A stretch of DNA of 64,000 nt from Bacillota bacterium (GTDB lineage: Bacteria; Bacillota; Sulfobacillia; JAJZYS01; JAJZLH01), in the NCBI GenBank assembly GCA_021850485.1, contig JAJZLY010000008.1, positions 147,879 to 211,878 on the forward strand, written 5' to 3'. Below the pieces are notes generated by a model, which searched no databases, was not told the origin of the DNA, and worked only from the letters and a program-made list of their open reading frames with translations. Of this stretch, positions 8,431-14,646 are shown in pieces (positions within the stretch are counted from its first letter, which is position 1; each line of letters opens with the position of its first letter). A program made the translations under genes and the position numbers.

Positions 8431-8517
8431 CGGCGAGAAATCCTGAGTCAATCAGTCACCTTTAGCCAGCGAACCGCCGTCGCCAATCACACGATCACCC
8501 GGCTGCAGGAGGGCAAC

Positions 8518-9336
8518 ATGATCGCCGAGTTCTTGATCTTCTTGCGCGAGGGTCTTGAGGGCTCGATGATCATTTCTATTTTGCTGGCATCGCTGCGCCA
8601 GATCGGGCAGCCAGAGCGGGTGCGCGAGGTTTGGTGGGGCGTGACGGCGGCACTCGTCGTCGCCTTGGGCGGCGGCGTCTTGGCCTATCAGGCACTCCAT
8701 GCCTACAGCGGCACGCCCCTACAGACAGCGTTGGAAGGATCCACCTACCTGGTGGCGGCAGCCGCCCTCACCTATATGACCTTTTGGATGCGCCAGGAGA
8801 GCACGCACCTGCGCGGCGACCTCAGTGCCCAGACCAGCCGGGCAGTCGCCAGCCACAGCCGCTGGGCGATCACCAGTTTGGCTTTCGTCACCGTCGCCAG
8901 GGAGGGACTGGAGACCGTGGTGTTCAGCCTCGCCATCGCCCTGGCGGCGCAGGCCTGGCAGGTGATGGTGGGTGCGGTGATCGGCCTGGTGGTCGCGTTA
9001 ATGATCAGCCGGGCGATCTATCGCATGGGCCTGAGGGTCAACCTGGGCCGCTTTTTCGCGGTGATGGGCAGTCTTTTGATGGTGACCGGCGCCGGACTGC
9101 TGGCTGACGCCATCGAAGACTATCAGCAGCTGGGTTGGCTGCCCGGAGCCCACGCTGGACTGTGGAGCACCAGTCAGTGGCTGCCGGAGCAGAGTTTTTG
9201 GGGCGACCTAGCGCACACCTTTGTCGGCTACGCCGCCACCCCCACCTTCTTGCAACTAGCTGTGTGGGCAGTCTATCTGGCGATTGTCCTGTCCTTCTGG
9301 CTAAGCCGGCGGCCGCGGCTGGTCGGCCCGGCCTGA
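8518..9336 (+). CDS. FTR1/EfeU-family high-affinity iron permease
   Basis: This is a 272-residue integral membrane protein with about seven hydrophobic helices. It has the two REGLE motifs of the OFeT family, one at residues 10-14 and the second near residue 130 (AREGLETVVF). These glutamates bind iron in the yeast Ftr1 and E. coli EfeU transporters. ATG 8518 follows AGGAGGG. No EfeO, EfeB or ferroxidase gene is adjacent, so it stands alone behind its own strong promoter. The family imports Fe3+ after oxidation of Fe2+. In an acidic, iron-rich habitat iron supply is less limiting, so direction and regulation deserve care. Confidence 0.88.
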   Translation: MIAEFLIFLREGLEGSMIISILLASLRQIGQPERVREVWWGVTAALVVALGGGVLAYQALHAYSGTPLQTALEGSTYLVAAAALTYMTFWMRQESTHLRGDLSAQTSRAVASHSRWAITSLAFVTVAREGLETVVFSLAIALAAQAWQVMVGAVIGLVVALMISRAIYRMGLRVNLGRFFAVMGSLLMVTGAGLLADAIEDYQQLGWLPGAHAGLWSTSQWLPEQSFWGDLAHTFVGYAATPTFLQLAVWAVYLAIVLSFWLSRRPRLVGPA

Positions 9337-9349
9337 GCCCAGCCGGCAC

Positions 9350-10576
9350 TCAGGGGCCAGGCGCCGGGCCCGTCTCACCGGCCGGTCGCACGTTGCGAAA
9401 GGCCAGGTAGTAGGTGATCACGTTCAGGCCCATGAAGAACACCGAGCCGAAGATGGGAATGTCGATCACGCTGTCCATCAAGGCACCGCCAATCGCCGGC
9501 GAGATAATGGCGCCGGCCTGCGATGGCAGCGAACTGTAGGCGGCGATGCGGCTGCGGTAGCGCTCCGCTGCCACCCCCATCACATAGGACTGGCGCGCAG
9601 GCATGCCCAGCGAGTTGAGCATCATGCGCACAGTGTAGGCGGCACCTGCCCACCAGAAGCTGGGCATGAAGATCATGGTGGCCATCGCCACCAGACCGGC
9701 CGCCCTAGTCAGGGTGATGGTGCGCACGGCGGAGCCCAGATAGGCCGTGAGCCGCGATGATCCCAGATAGGGGACGGCTGAGGCTAGGTTGATGACGGTG
9801 TAGAGCAGGCCGATTTCTGCTGGCCCTACTCCATAGCGACGGTAAAACCAGTAGGTGAGCATCGGCCCCAGGAAACCAAAGCCCAGTCCGTTCAAACCAT
9901 TGGTCACGGCCAGCCGGCCCAGCAGTTGGCGAAAACTCAGCGCCTGCGGCGGCTCCGCTGCCGTCTCCACGGCGCTGGGCCGCGCCTCTCGCAGCCCCAG
10001 CGCCACCAATACCATGCCAACAGCCAAGATGGCGCCCACCCAAAACAGCACCCGATAGGCGGGCAACCAGCCCATCCCACCCTGTACCAAGATGGCCGGC
10101 ACGGCCGCCACCAATGAGCCGGCGGCACCGGCCATCACGCCGATGAAGGACAAAATGCCAAAGGCTCCGGTCCGCTCTTCCGGCCGCACGGCGGCTGCCA
10201 TCAGCGGCTGCTCAGCCGGAAACAGCGGTCCCCAGGAACCGCCTGAGCCAGCACCACCGCCACGGCCGACACCGCCCAGGCCGCTGGCCAGCACCACCAC
10301 CAAAAACGACGCCGAACTGGCCATGGCCGCGCCGCCAGCCACTGCCAGTACCGATAGACCGATGATCACCCGCCGCCGGCCGAAGCGGTCACCGATCGGG
10401 CCCACGGCCGCGACCAGCAGCAGGGTCATCAGGCCGGACAGGGCAAGCGCCAATCCGATCCGGCTGGCGCCGTATCCGGATTGAGCCAGATAGAGCGGGA
10501 AGATGACCGTCAAAAATGCGGTGACAAAACTTCTGAGCGCACGCCCCATGTACAGCCAGCGCAGATTTTGGGCCAT
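9350..10576 (-). CDS. Major facilitator superfamily transporter
   Basis: This 408-residue protein has about twelve membrane segments. It has the MFS motif A (GPIGDRFGRRRVI) between helices 2 and 3, and a central cytosolic loop rich in charge (LREARPSAVETAAE). A Gly-rich stretch after helix 4 (GLGGVGRGGGAGSGG) is unusual. The start ATG 10576 follows GAGGGGG; a longer frame would run into the riboflavin leader. It is convergent with the FTR1 gene and divergent from the rib operon. The substrate is not evident. A riboflavin link is possible only by proximity, since the riboswitch faces the other way. Confidence 0.85.
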   Translation of the reverse strand: MAQNLRWLYMGRALRSFVTAFLTVIFPLYLAQSGYGASRIGLALALSGLMTLLLVAAVGPIGDRFGRRRVIIGLSVLAVAGGAAMASSASFLVVVLASGLGGVGRGGGAGSGGSWGPLFPAEQPLMAAAVRPEERTGAFGILSFIGVMAGAAGSLVAAVPAILVQGGMGWLPAYRVLFWVGAILAVGMVLVALGLREARPSAVETAAEPPQALSFRQLLGRLAVTNGLNGLGFGFLGPMLTYWFYRRYGVGPAEIGLLYTVINLASAVPYLGSSRLTAYLGSAVRTITLTRAAGLVAMATMIFMPSFWWAGAAYTVRMMLNSLGMPARQSYVMGVAAERYRSRIAAYSSLPSQAGAIISPAIGGALMDSVIDIPIFGSVFFMGLNVITYYLAFRNVRPAGETGPAPGP

Positions 10577-10641
10577 CCGTCGCCCCCTCACGTCGGTCGC
10601 TGCCACTAGCGGACTCCAGTGTATCAGACCAATTTCGCCCC

Positions 10642-10669
10642 TTGCGCTGGGCAGGACAGGTGCTACCAT
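10642..10669 (+). promoter_or_regulatory. Candidate promoter of the rib operon
   Basis: TTGCGC (10642-10647), a 16-bp spacer and TACCAT (10664-10669), with TG one base before the -10 (extended -10). It ends 8 bp before the FMN aptamer, the right place for the start of the riboswitch transcript. Confidence 0.5.
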
Positions 10670-10677
10670 GAGGGCAC

Positions 10678-10814
10678 CACCTTCAGGGTACGGTGCGGGA
10701 CCAGTCGGTCCCAATTCCGAATCGGCGGTAGCCCACATCGGGAAGCCCGCGAGCCGTCAAGGCAGATCCGGTCAAATTCCGGAGCCGACCGTACAGTCGG
10801 GATGAAAGAAGGGG
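10678..10814 (+). ncRNA. FMN riboswitch (RFN element)
   Basis: The conserved RFN blocks appear in order: AGGGTACGGTG, CAATTCCGAATCGGCGGTA, AGCCCGCGAGC, GTCAAATTCCGGAGCCGAC and AGTCGGGATGAAAGAAGG. The closing helix pairs CCTTC (10680-10684) with GAAGG (10808-10812). It is immediately followed by an intrinsic terminator and the riboflavin genes. FMN binding should favour the terminator and stop transcription of ribD-ribE-ribBA-ribH. Confidence 0.93.
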
Positions 10815-10832
10815 AACACGCTTGCCATGCGG

Positions 10833-10857
10833 CCGGCACCCCTGGGGTGCCGGTTTT
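10833..10857 (+). terminator. Intrinsic terminator of the FMN riboswitch expression platform
   Basis: A 9-bp perfect stem, CCGGCACCC (10833-10841) with GGGTGCCGG (10845-10853), has a CTG loop and is followed by TTTT. It sits between the aptamer and ribD, so control is by transcription attenuation. Confidence 0.88.
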
Positions 10858-10891
10858 GTGTTCTGTGAGCAGATGGCGAGGAGGGAGCCCG

Positions 10892-12034
10892 TTGGATCAA
10901 GTCGCCTGGATGGCCCGTGCGCTGGACCTGGCGGAACTGGGCCGCGGCTTCACCTCCCCCAACCCGCTGGTCGGGTGCGTCGTTGTCAAAGACGGCGAGA
11001 TCGTAGGCGAGGGCTATCACCGCGGGGTGGGCTTGCCTCACGCCGAGGCGGAGGCCCTGGCAGCAGCCGGTGAACGGGCCGCTGGCGCCGACTTGTACGT
11101 GTCTTTGGAACCGTGCTGTCACTTTGGGCGCACACCGCCGTGCACGGCTGAGATCATCGGCCATCGGGTGGCGCGGGTGTTTGCCGCCATCGCCGACCCC
11201 AACCCCCGCGTGTCGCTGCGTTCCAAGGCCGAGCTGGAGTCCGCCGGCATCCCGGTCAGCTTCGGACTGTTGGCCGAACAAGCGACCAGCCAAAACGCCG
11301 CCTATTTGAAGTGGGTGGATAAGGGGCTGCCGTTCGTATCCTTGAAATGGGCGATGACGCTAGACGGCAAGGTGGCCTGTCACAGCGGGGACTCCATGTA
11401 CTTCACCGGCCAAGAGGCGCTGGCCCGGGCCCATCTGCTGCGCCGGGACGCAGACGCCGTGGCGGTCGGGCTCGGCACCGTCCGCCAGGACGACCCGCAA
11501 CTGACCGTGCGTCACGTCAGCGGCCGCTCCCCTGCCCGGGTGGTGTTCGACACCCACCTCGCCTTGCCGGCGACCAGCCGCCTGCTGGCGCCAGGCGGGC
11601 CCCCGGTATTCGTGATCGGCTGCGAGAGCGCCTCCCAAGAGCGCCAGGCGCGGCTCACCGATCTGGGCGCCACCGTGTTGCTGGCGCCTGGCTTCGAGGG
11701 CCGGGTCGATCTCCTCTCAGCGCTGCGCCTGCTCGCCCGTCATGACATCACGAGTCTGCTGGTAGAGGGCGGGCCCACCTTGCACGGCAGCTTCGTCGAC
11801 CAGCACCTGGCCGATCGCTTTTTCGTGTTCCTTGCACCTCGTGTGTTCGGCAATCCGAAGGCGCCATCCGCCGTCGGTGGGCTGGGCGTGGATCATCCGC
11901 AGGCGGCACCCAGATTGACCCTGGTGCGGATGGAAGCTTTGGGAGAAGACCTGTTCATCGAGGCCCGACCAGAGGAGGTGGCAGAGCGTGTTCACCGGCA
12001 TCATCCGGCTGAAAGGACAGCTGTTGGCCAGTGA
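10892..12034 (+). CDS. ribD: Bifunctional riboflavin biosynthesis deaminase/reductase RibD
   Basis: This 380-residue protein carries out the second and third steps of riboflavin synthesis: deamination of the pyrimidinone and then reduction of the ribose. The N-terminal deaminase has H50-A-E52, P74-C75 and C84, the same zinc-site positions as E. coli RibD. The C-terminal reductase domain starts around residue 150 (FVSLKWAMTLDGKVA) and has LLVEGGPTLHGSFV. I choose TTG 10892, six bases after AGGAGGG. An open frame extends upstream through the riboswitch but cannot be coding. Its end overlaps ribE by 47 bp. Expression is controlled by the FMN riboswitch. Confidence 0.93.
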   Translation: MDQVAWMARALDLAELGRGFTSPNPLVGCVVVKDGEIVGEGYHRGVGLPHAEAEALAAAGERAAGADLYVSLEPCCHFGRTPPCTAEIIGHRVARVFAAIADPNPRVSLRSKAELESAGIPVSFGLLAEQATSQNAAYLKWVDKGLPFVSLKWAMTLDGKVACHSGDSMYFTGQEALARAHLLRRDADAVAVGLGTVRQDDPQLTVRHVSGRSPARVVFDTHLALPATSRLLAPGGPPVFVIGCESASQERQARLTDLGATVLLAPGFEGRVDLLSALRLLARHDITSLLVEGGPTLHGSFVDQHLADRFFVFLAPRVFGNPKAPSAVGGLGVDHPQAAPRLTLVRMEALGEDLFIEARPEEVAERVHRHHPAERTAVGQ

Positions 12035-12593
12035 GGTAGGTACGGCTGGTGGCCGCCTGGTGATTGAGGCGCCCGGCCTGCAGCCGCACATCGGCGACTC
12101 GGTGGCGGTGGCCGGCGTGTGCCTGACCGTCACCGCCTCCCATGGCACGCGCCACCACTTCGACCTGGCTGTGGAGACTCTGGCCCGCACCACGCTGGGC
12201 CGCCTGAAGGCCGGCGATGTGGTCAACCTCGAGCCGAGCCTGCATCTTGGGGATGCTCTGGATGGCCATCTGGTGATGGGCCACGTGGACGCCACCGCCG
12301 AGGTGGTCTCGCTGGCTCCGGAGGGAGACGGTGCCCGTCTCACCTTGCGCCTGCCGGGGGACATCGCGACGCTCACTGCCGTCAAGGGATCTCTCAGCGT
12401 GGACGGCGTGTCCCTGACGGTGGCCGCATTAGGACCAGGTGAGACAGCTTCGTTCGCCCTCTTGCCGTACACCCTGGCCGAAACCACCCTCGGCCTGCTC
12501 AAGCCGGGGATGAGCGTGAATATCGAGGCCGACGTCATCGCCCGCTATGTAGCCAGGAGTCTGAGTTCAGTCGGAGGAGGCCCCCAGGGATGA
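11988..12593 (+). CDS. ribE: Riboflavin synthase alpha chain RibE
   Basis: This 201-residue enzyme dismutates two 6,7-dimethyl-8-ribityllumazine molecules into riboflavin. It has the internal two-fold repeat of the family: N-terminal barrel MFTGII...GDSVAVAGVCLTV and second barrel HLVMGHVDATAEV...KGSLSVDGVSLTV. The MFTGII start is typical. GTG 11988 lies inside the ribD 3' end, with AGAGGAGG before it, implying translational coupling. The stop overlaps the ribBA ATG. Confidence 0.93.
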   Translation: MFTGIIRLKGQLLASEVGTAGGRLVIEAPGLQPHIGDSVAVAGVCLTVTASHGTRHHFDLAVETLARTTLGRLKAGDVVNLEPSLHLGDALDGHLVMGHVDATAEVVSLAPEGDGARLTLRLPGDIATLTAVKGSLSVDGVSLTVAALGPGETASFALLPYTLAETTLGLLKPGMSVNIEADVIARYVARSLSSVGGGPQG

Positions 12594-13786
12594 TCGACAT
12601 CGACCAGGCAATCGAGAAGATGCGCATCGGCGAGATGATGATCGTGGTCGACGACATGGACCGCGAGAACGAGGGCGACCTGGTGCTGGCCGCCGAGTGC
12701 GTCACCGCTGAGGCCATCACCTTTATGGCCAACCACGGCCGCGGCCTGATCTGCCTGCCGATGACCGCGGAAAAGGCCAGGGCGCTGCAGCTGCCTCCGA
12801 TGGTTGAGGAGAATCAAGAGCACTGGCGGACCGCCTTCACAGTTTCGATCGACGCCAAGGAGGGCGTTTCCACCGGCATTTCGGCAAAAGACCGCTGCCG
12901 CACCATCCGGGCGGCGGCCCGGGTCAATGCCAAGCCGACGGACCTGGTGCGGCCGGGCCACGTGTTCCCCCTGGAGGCGGTTGCGGGCGGTGTCTTGAAG
13001 CGAGCTGGCCACACCGAAGCAGCTGTCGACTTGGCGCGGCTGGCAGGGCTAGAGCCGATGGCGGTGATCTGCGAGATCATCAAGGACGACGGCACCATGG
13101 CCCGCATGCCGGATCTGGAGGCATTCGCCGAGATTCACCATCTGCCGATCGTGTGCATCGCCGATCTGATCGCCTATCGCCGGCGAGGCGAACAGTTGGT
13201 CAGACGGCTGGCCGAGACCACACTGCCCTCTCGCTACGGTTCCTTTCGGGCCGTCGCCTACGAGGACGTGGTCAGCGGCGAGATTCACCTGGCCCTGGTC
13301 AAGGGCGATGTCTCGACGCCGGGACCGGTGCTGACCCGCATGCACTCTGAGTGTCTGACCGGAGATGTGCTGGGATCGCTGCGCTGTGACTGCGGCGAAC
13401 AGCTGCAGTCGTCCTTGCGGCGGATCGAGGCAGAGGGCCGGGGGGTGCTCGTCTACCTGCGCCAAGAGGGACGCGGCATCGGGCTGGGCGCCAAGATCCA
13501 GGCCTACGCCTTGCAAGAACAGGGCCTGGATACTGTGGAAGCCAACGAGCGCCTGGGCTTTCCCGCCGACCTGCGCGACTACGGCATCGGCGCCCAAATT
13601 CTGACCGACCTGGGCATCCGCGAGCTGGACCTGATGACCAACAACCCAAAGAAGATCGCCGGTCTGGAGGGACACGGTCTCACCGTGCACCAGCGGGTGG
13701 CGATCGAGGTGGCGGCCGGGCCCGACAACCGCCACTACCTGGAGACCAAGAAGACCAAGCTCGGCCACATCTTCTCTCAGATCTGA
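12590..13786 (+). CDS. ribBA: Bifunctional DHBP synthase / GTP cyclohydrolase II RibBA
   Basis: This 398-residue fusion supplies both precursors of riboflavin. Residues 1 to about 200 are 3,4-dihydroxy-2-butanone-4-phosphate synthase (DMDRENEGDLVLAAE, STGISAKDR, RAGHTEAAVDLARLAGL). Residues about 205-398 are GTP cyclohydrolase II, with zinc cysteines in SECLTGDVLGSLRCDCGEQ and the RQEGRGIGLGAK motif. Both halves retain their signature residues and look active. ATG 12590 overlaps the ribE stop as ATGA, and the stop overlaps the ribH start as TGATG. Confidence 0.95.
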   Translation: MIDIDQAIEKMRIGEMMIVVDDMDRENEGDLVLAAECVTAEAITFMANHGRGLICLPMTAEKARALQLPPMVEENQEHWRTAFTVSIDAKEGVSTGISAKDRCRTIRAAARVNAKPTDLVRPGHVFPLEAVAGGVLKRAGHTEAAVDLARLAGLEPMAVICEIIKDDGTMARMPDLEAFAEIHHLPIVCIADLIAYRRRGEQLVRRLAETTLPSRYGSFRAVAYEDVVSGEIHLALVKGDVSTPGPVLTRMHSECLTGDVLGSLRCDCGEQLQSSLRRIEAEGRGVLVYLRQEGRGIGLGAKIQAYALQEQGLDTVEANERLGFPADLRDYGIGAQILTDLGIRELDLMTNNPKKIAGLEGHGLTVHQRVAIEVAAGPDNRHYLETKKTKLGHIFSQI

Positions 13787-14283
13787 TGCGCACACGAAGC
13801 CAGGCGGCGGACGCCTCGATGGCACCGGTCCGGGGCAAGGTGGCGGTAGTCGCCTCTGCGTTTAACCGGCCGGTGGTCGAGGCCTTGGTGCGGGGGGCCC
13901 TGGCAGCCATCGCTGCCAGTGGCGCCGAACTGGTCGGACCGGTGTGGGTCGCAGGGGCACTTGAACTGCCGCTTGCCTGCCAATGGGTGGTCGAGGCTGC
14001 CCAGCCCGTGGCCGTGGTCGCCCTTGGCTGTGTCATCCGCGGCGAGACCCGCCACTTTGAGCTGGTTTGCGACAATGCAGTCGCTGGCTTGCAGCAGGTT
14101 TCCCTGGCCCTCGGTGTTCCCGTTGGCCAAGGGGTACTGGCCTGCGAGACATTGGATCAGGCCATGGAGCGATCGGTAGAAGGTTCCGCCAACAGCGGCT
14201 ATCAGGCCGCCGAGGCCGCCCTGGGCATGGCCCGGCTTCGCCCGGCAGTGGAGTCGACGATCGGCTCCGTGCGGCGCCGCTGA
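13786..14283 (+). CDS. ribH: 6,7-dimethyl-8-ribityllumazine synthase RibH
   Basis: This 165-residue protein condenses the RibBA and RibD products into lumazine, and family members assemble as pentamers or 60-mer shells. Motifs are the FN substrate loop (ASAFNRPVVEAL), GALELPLAC, GCVIRGETRHFELVC with the conserved His, and GVLACETLDQAMERS ending in NSGYQAAEAAL. A charged extension of about 15 residues precedes the usual N-terminus; an internal ATG at 13819 (MAPVRGKVAVV) could be the true start. It is the last gene of the rib operon. Confidence 0.92.
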   Translation: MRTRSQAADASMAPVRGKVAVVASAFNRPVVEALVRGALAAIAASGAELVGPVWVAGALELPLACQWVVEAAQPVAVVALGCVIRGETRHFELVCDNAVAGLQQVSLALGVPVGQGVLACETLDQAMERSVEGSANSGYQAAEAALGMARLRPAVESTIGSVRRR

Positions 14284-14298
14284 AAACTGCCTAGCGGT

Positions 14299-14323
14299 GC
14301 CCTTGGCCCAACTCGGCCAGGGC
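14299..14323 (+). terminator. Possible rib operon terminator hairpin
   Basis: GCCCTTGGCC pairs with GGCCAGGGC (one bulged T, loop CAACTC) 15 bp after ribH. There is no real T-run, so this may be a processing or Rho-type end rather than a strong intrinsic terminator. Confidence 0.35.
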
Positions 14324-14365
14324 TGCGTTGAGGTTGGCTCCACCTGTGGCCACGGCTGCCTCCAT

Positions 14366-14381
14366 CCCCAATAGATAGTGG
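14366..14381. promoter_or_regulatory. NrdR box 1 (upstream)
   Basis: CCCCAATAGATAGTGG matches the NrdR consensus ACACTATATATAGTGT at 11 of 16 positions. It starts exactly 32 bp before a second box, about three helical turns, which is the spacing known for NrdR. NrdR is the Zn/ATP-cone repressor of ribonucleotide reductase genes. Confidence 0.6.
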
Positions 14382-14386
14382 TTATC

Positions 14387-14395
14387 TGGTAGAAT
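14387..14395 (+). promoter_or_regulatory. Candidate extended -10 of nrdJ
   Basis: TGGTAGAAT is an extended -10 (TG-n-TAGAAT) lying between the two NrdR boxes. No good -35 is visible. Repressor bound to both boxes would cover it. Transcription would start near 14402, leaving a leader of about 245 nt. Confidence 0.45.
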
Positions 14396-14397
14396 TA

Positions 14398-14413
14398 TCA
14401 CTAGATATCGTGG
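14398..14413. promoter_or_regulatory. NrdR box 2 (downstream)
   Basis: TCACTAGATATCGTGG matches the NrdR consensus at 12 of 16 positions and keeps the conserved CAC/GTG core. Together with the box at 14366 it forms the tandem arrangement found ahead of nrd genes in many bacteria. Confidence 0.7.
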
Positions 14414-14417
14414 ATTG

Positions 14418-14590
14418 GTGCTCAGCGACTAGAGGATTTTCGGGTTCCCCGGTGAAACGCAATCCCTACAGTTTTGGGTGGTCGTTACCGACCATCCGTC
14501 TCTATCTCAACGTGAACACCAAAGGGGGAAGGCTAGCGCTATCTGTCCGGCGCCATCTCAGGCGACCGGCCAGAAATCGACCGCCGCTTT
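14418..14590 (+). ncRNA. Structured nrdJ leader, candidate diverged cobalamin-type riboswitch
   Basis: The leader between the promoter and nrdJ contains TCAGGCGACCGGCC (14558-14571), two mismatches from the B12-box core TCAGGAGACCTGCC. GGGAAGG lies about 30 nt before it and GGTGAAA further upstream, in the order seen in cobalamin riboswitches. The usual CCCGCNACTGT block is absent. Two hairpins are clear: a 9-bp stem at 14476-14497 (loop TTAC) and CCGGCGCC paired with GGCGaCCGG at 14547-14569. The hairpin alone could explain the box-like sequence. A 60-codon frame here uses codons (CTA, TTA, AGA, CGA) unlike neighbouring genes, so coding is unlikely. Confidence 0.4.
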
Positions 14591-14646
14591 AGGCGCAGAG
14601 CTAGGTACTTAGGGTCTGTGATCGATGAAAACAGGGGGACACCGCG

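Noticed and set aside
10619-10891. Upstream extension of ribD
   Set aside because: It runs through the FMN riboswitch and its terminator; a TTG with a strong ribosome site at 10892 fits the RibD N-terminus.
14410-14592. 60-codon frame in the nrdJ leader resembling a small basic protein
   Set aside because: Codons (CTA, TTA, AGA, CGA, AGG) are unlike neighbouring genes, there is no ribosome site, and the stretch forms stable hairpins.
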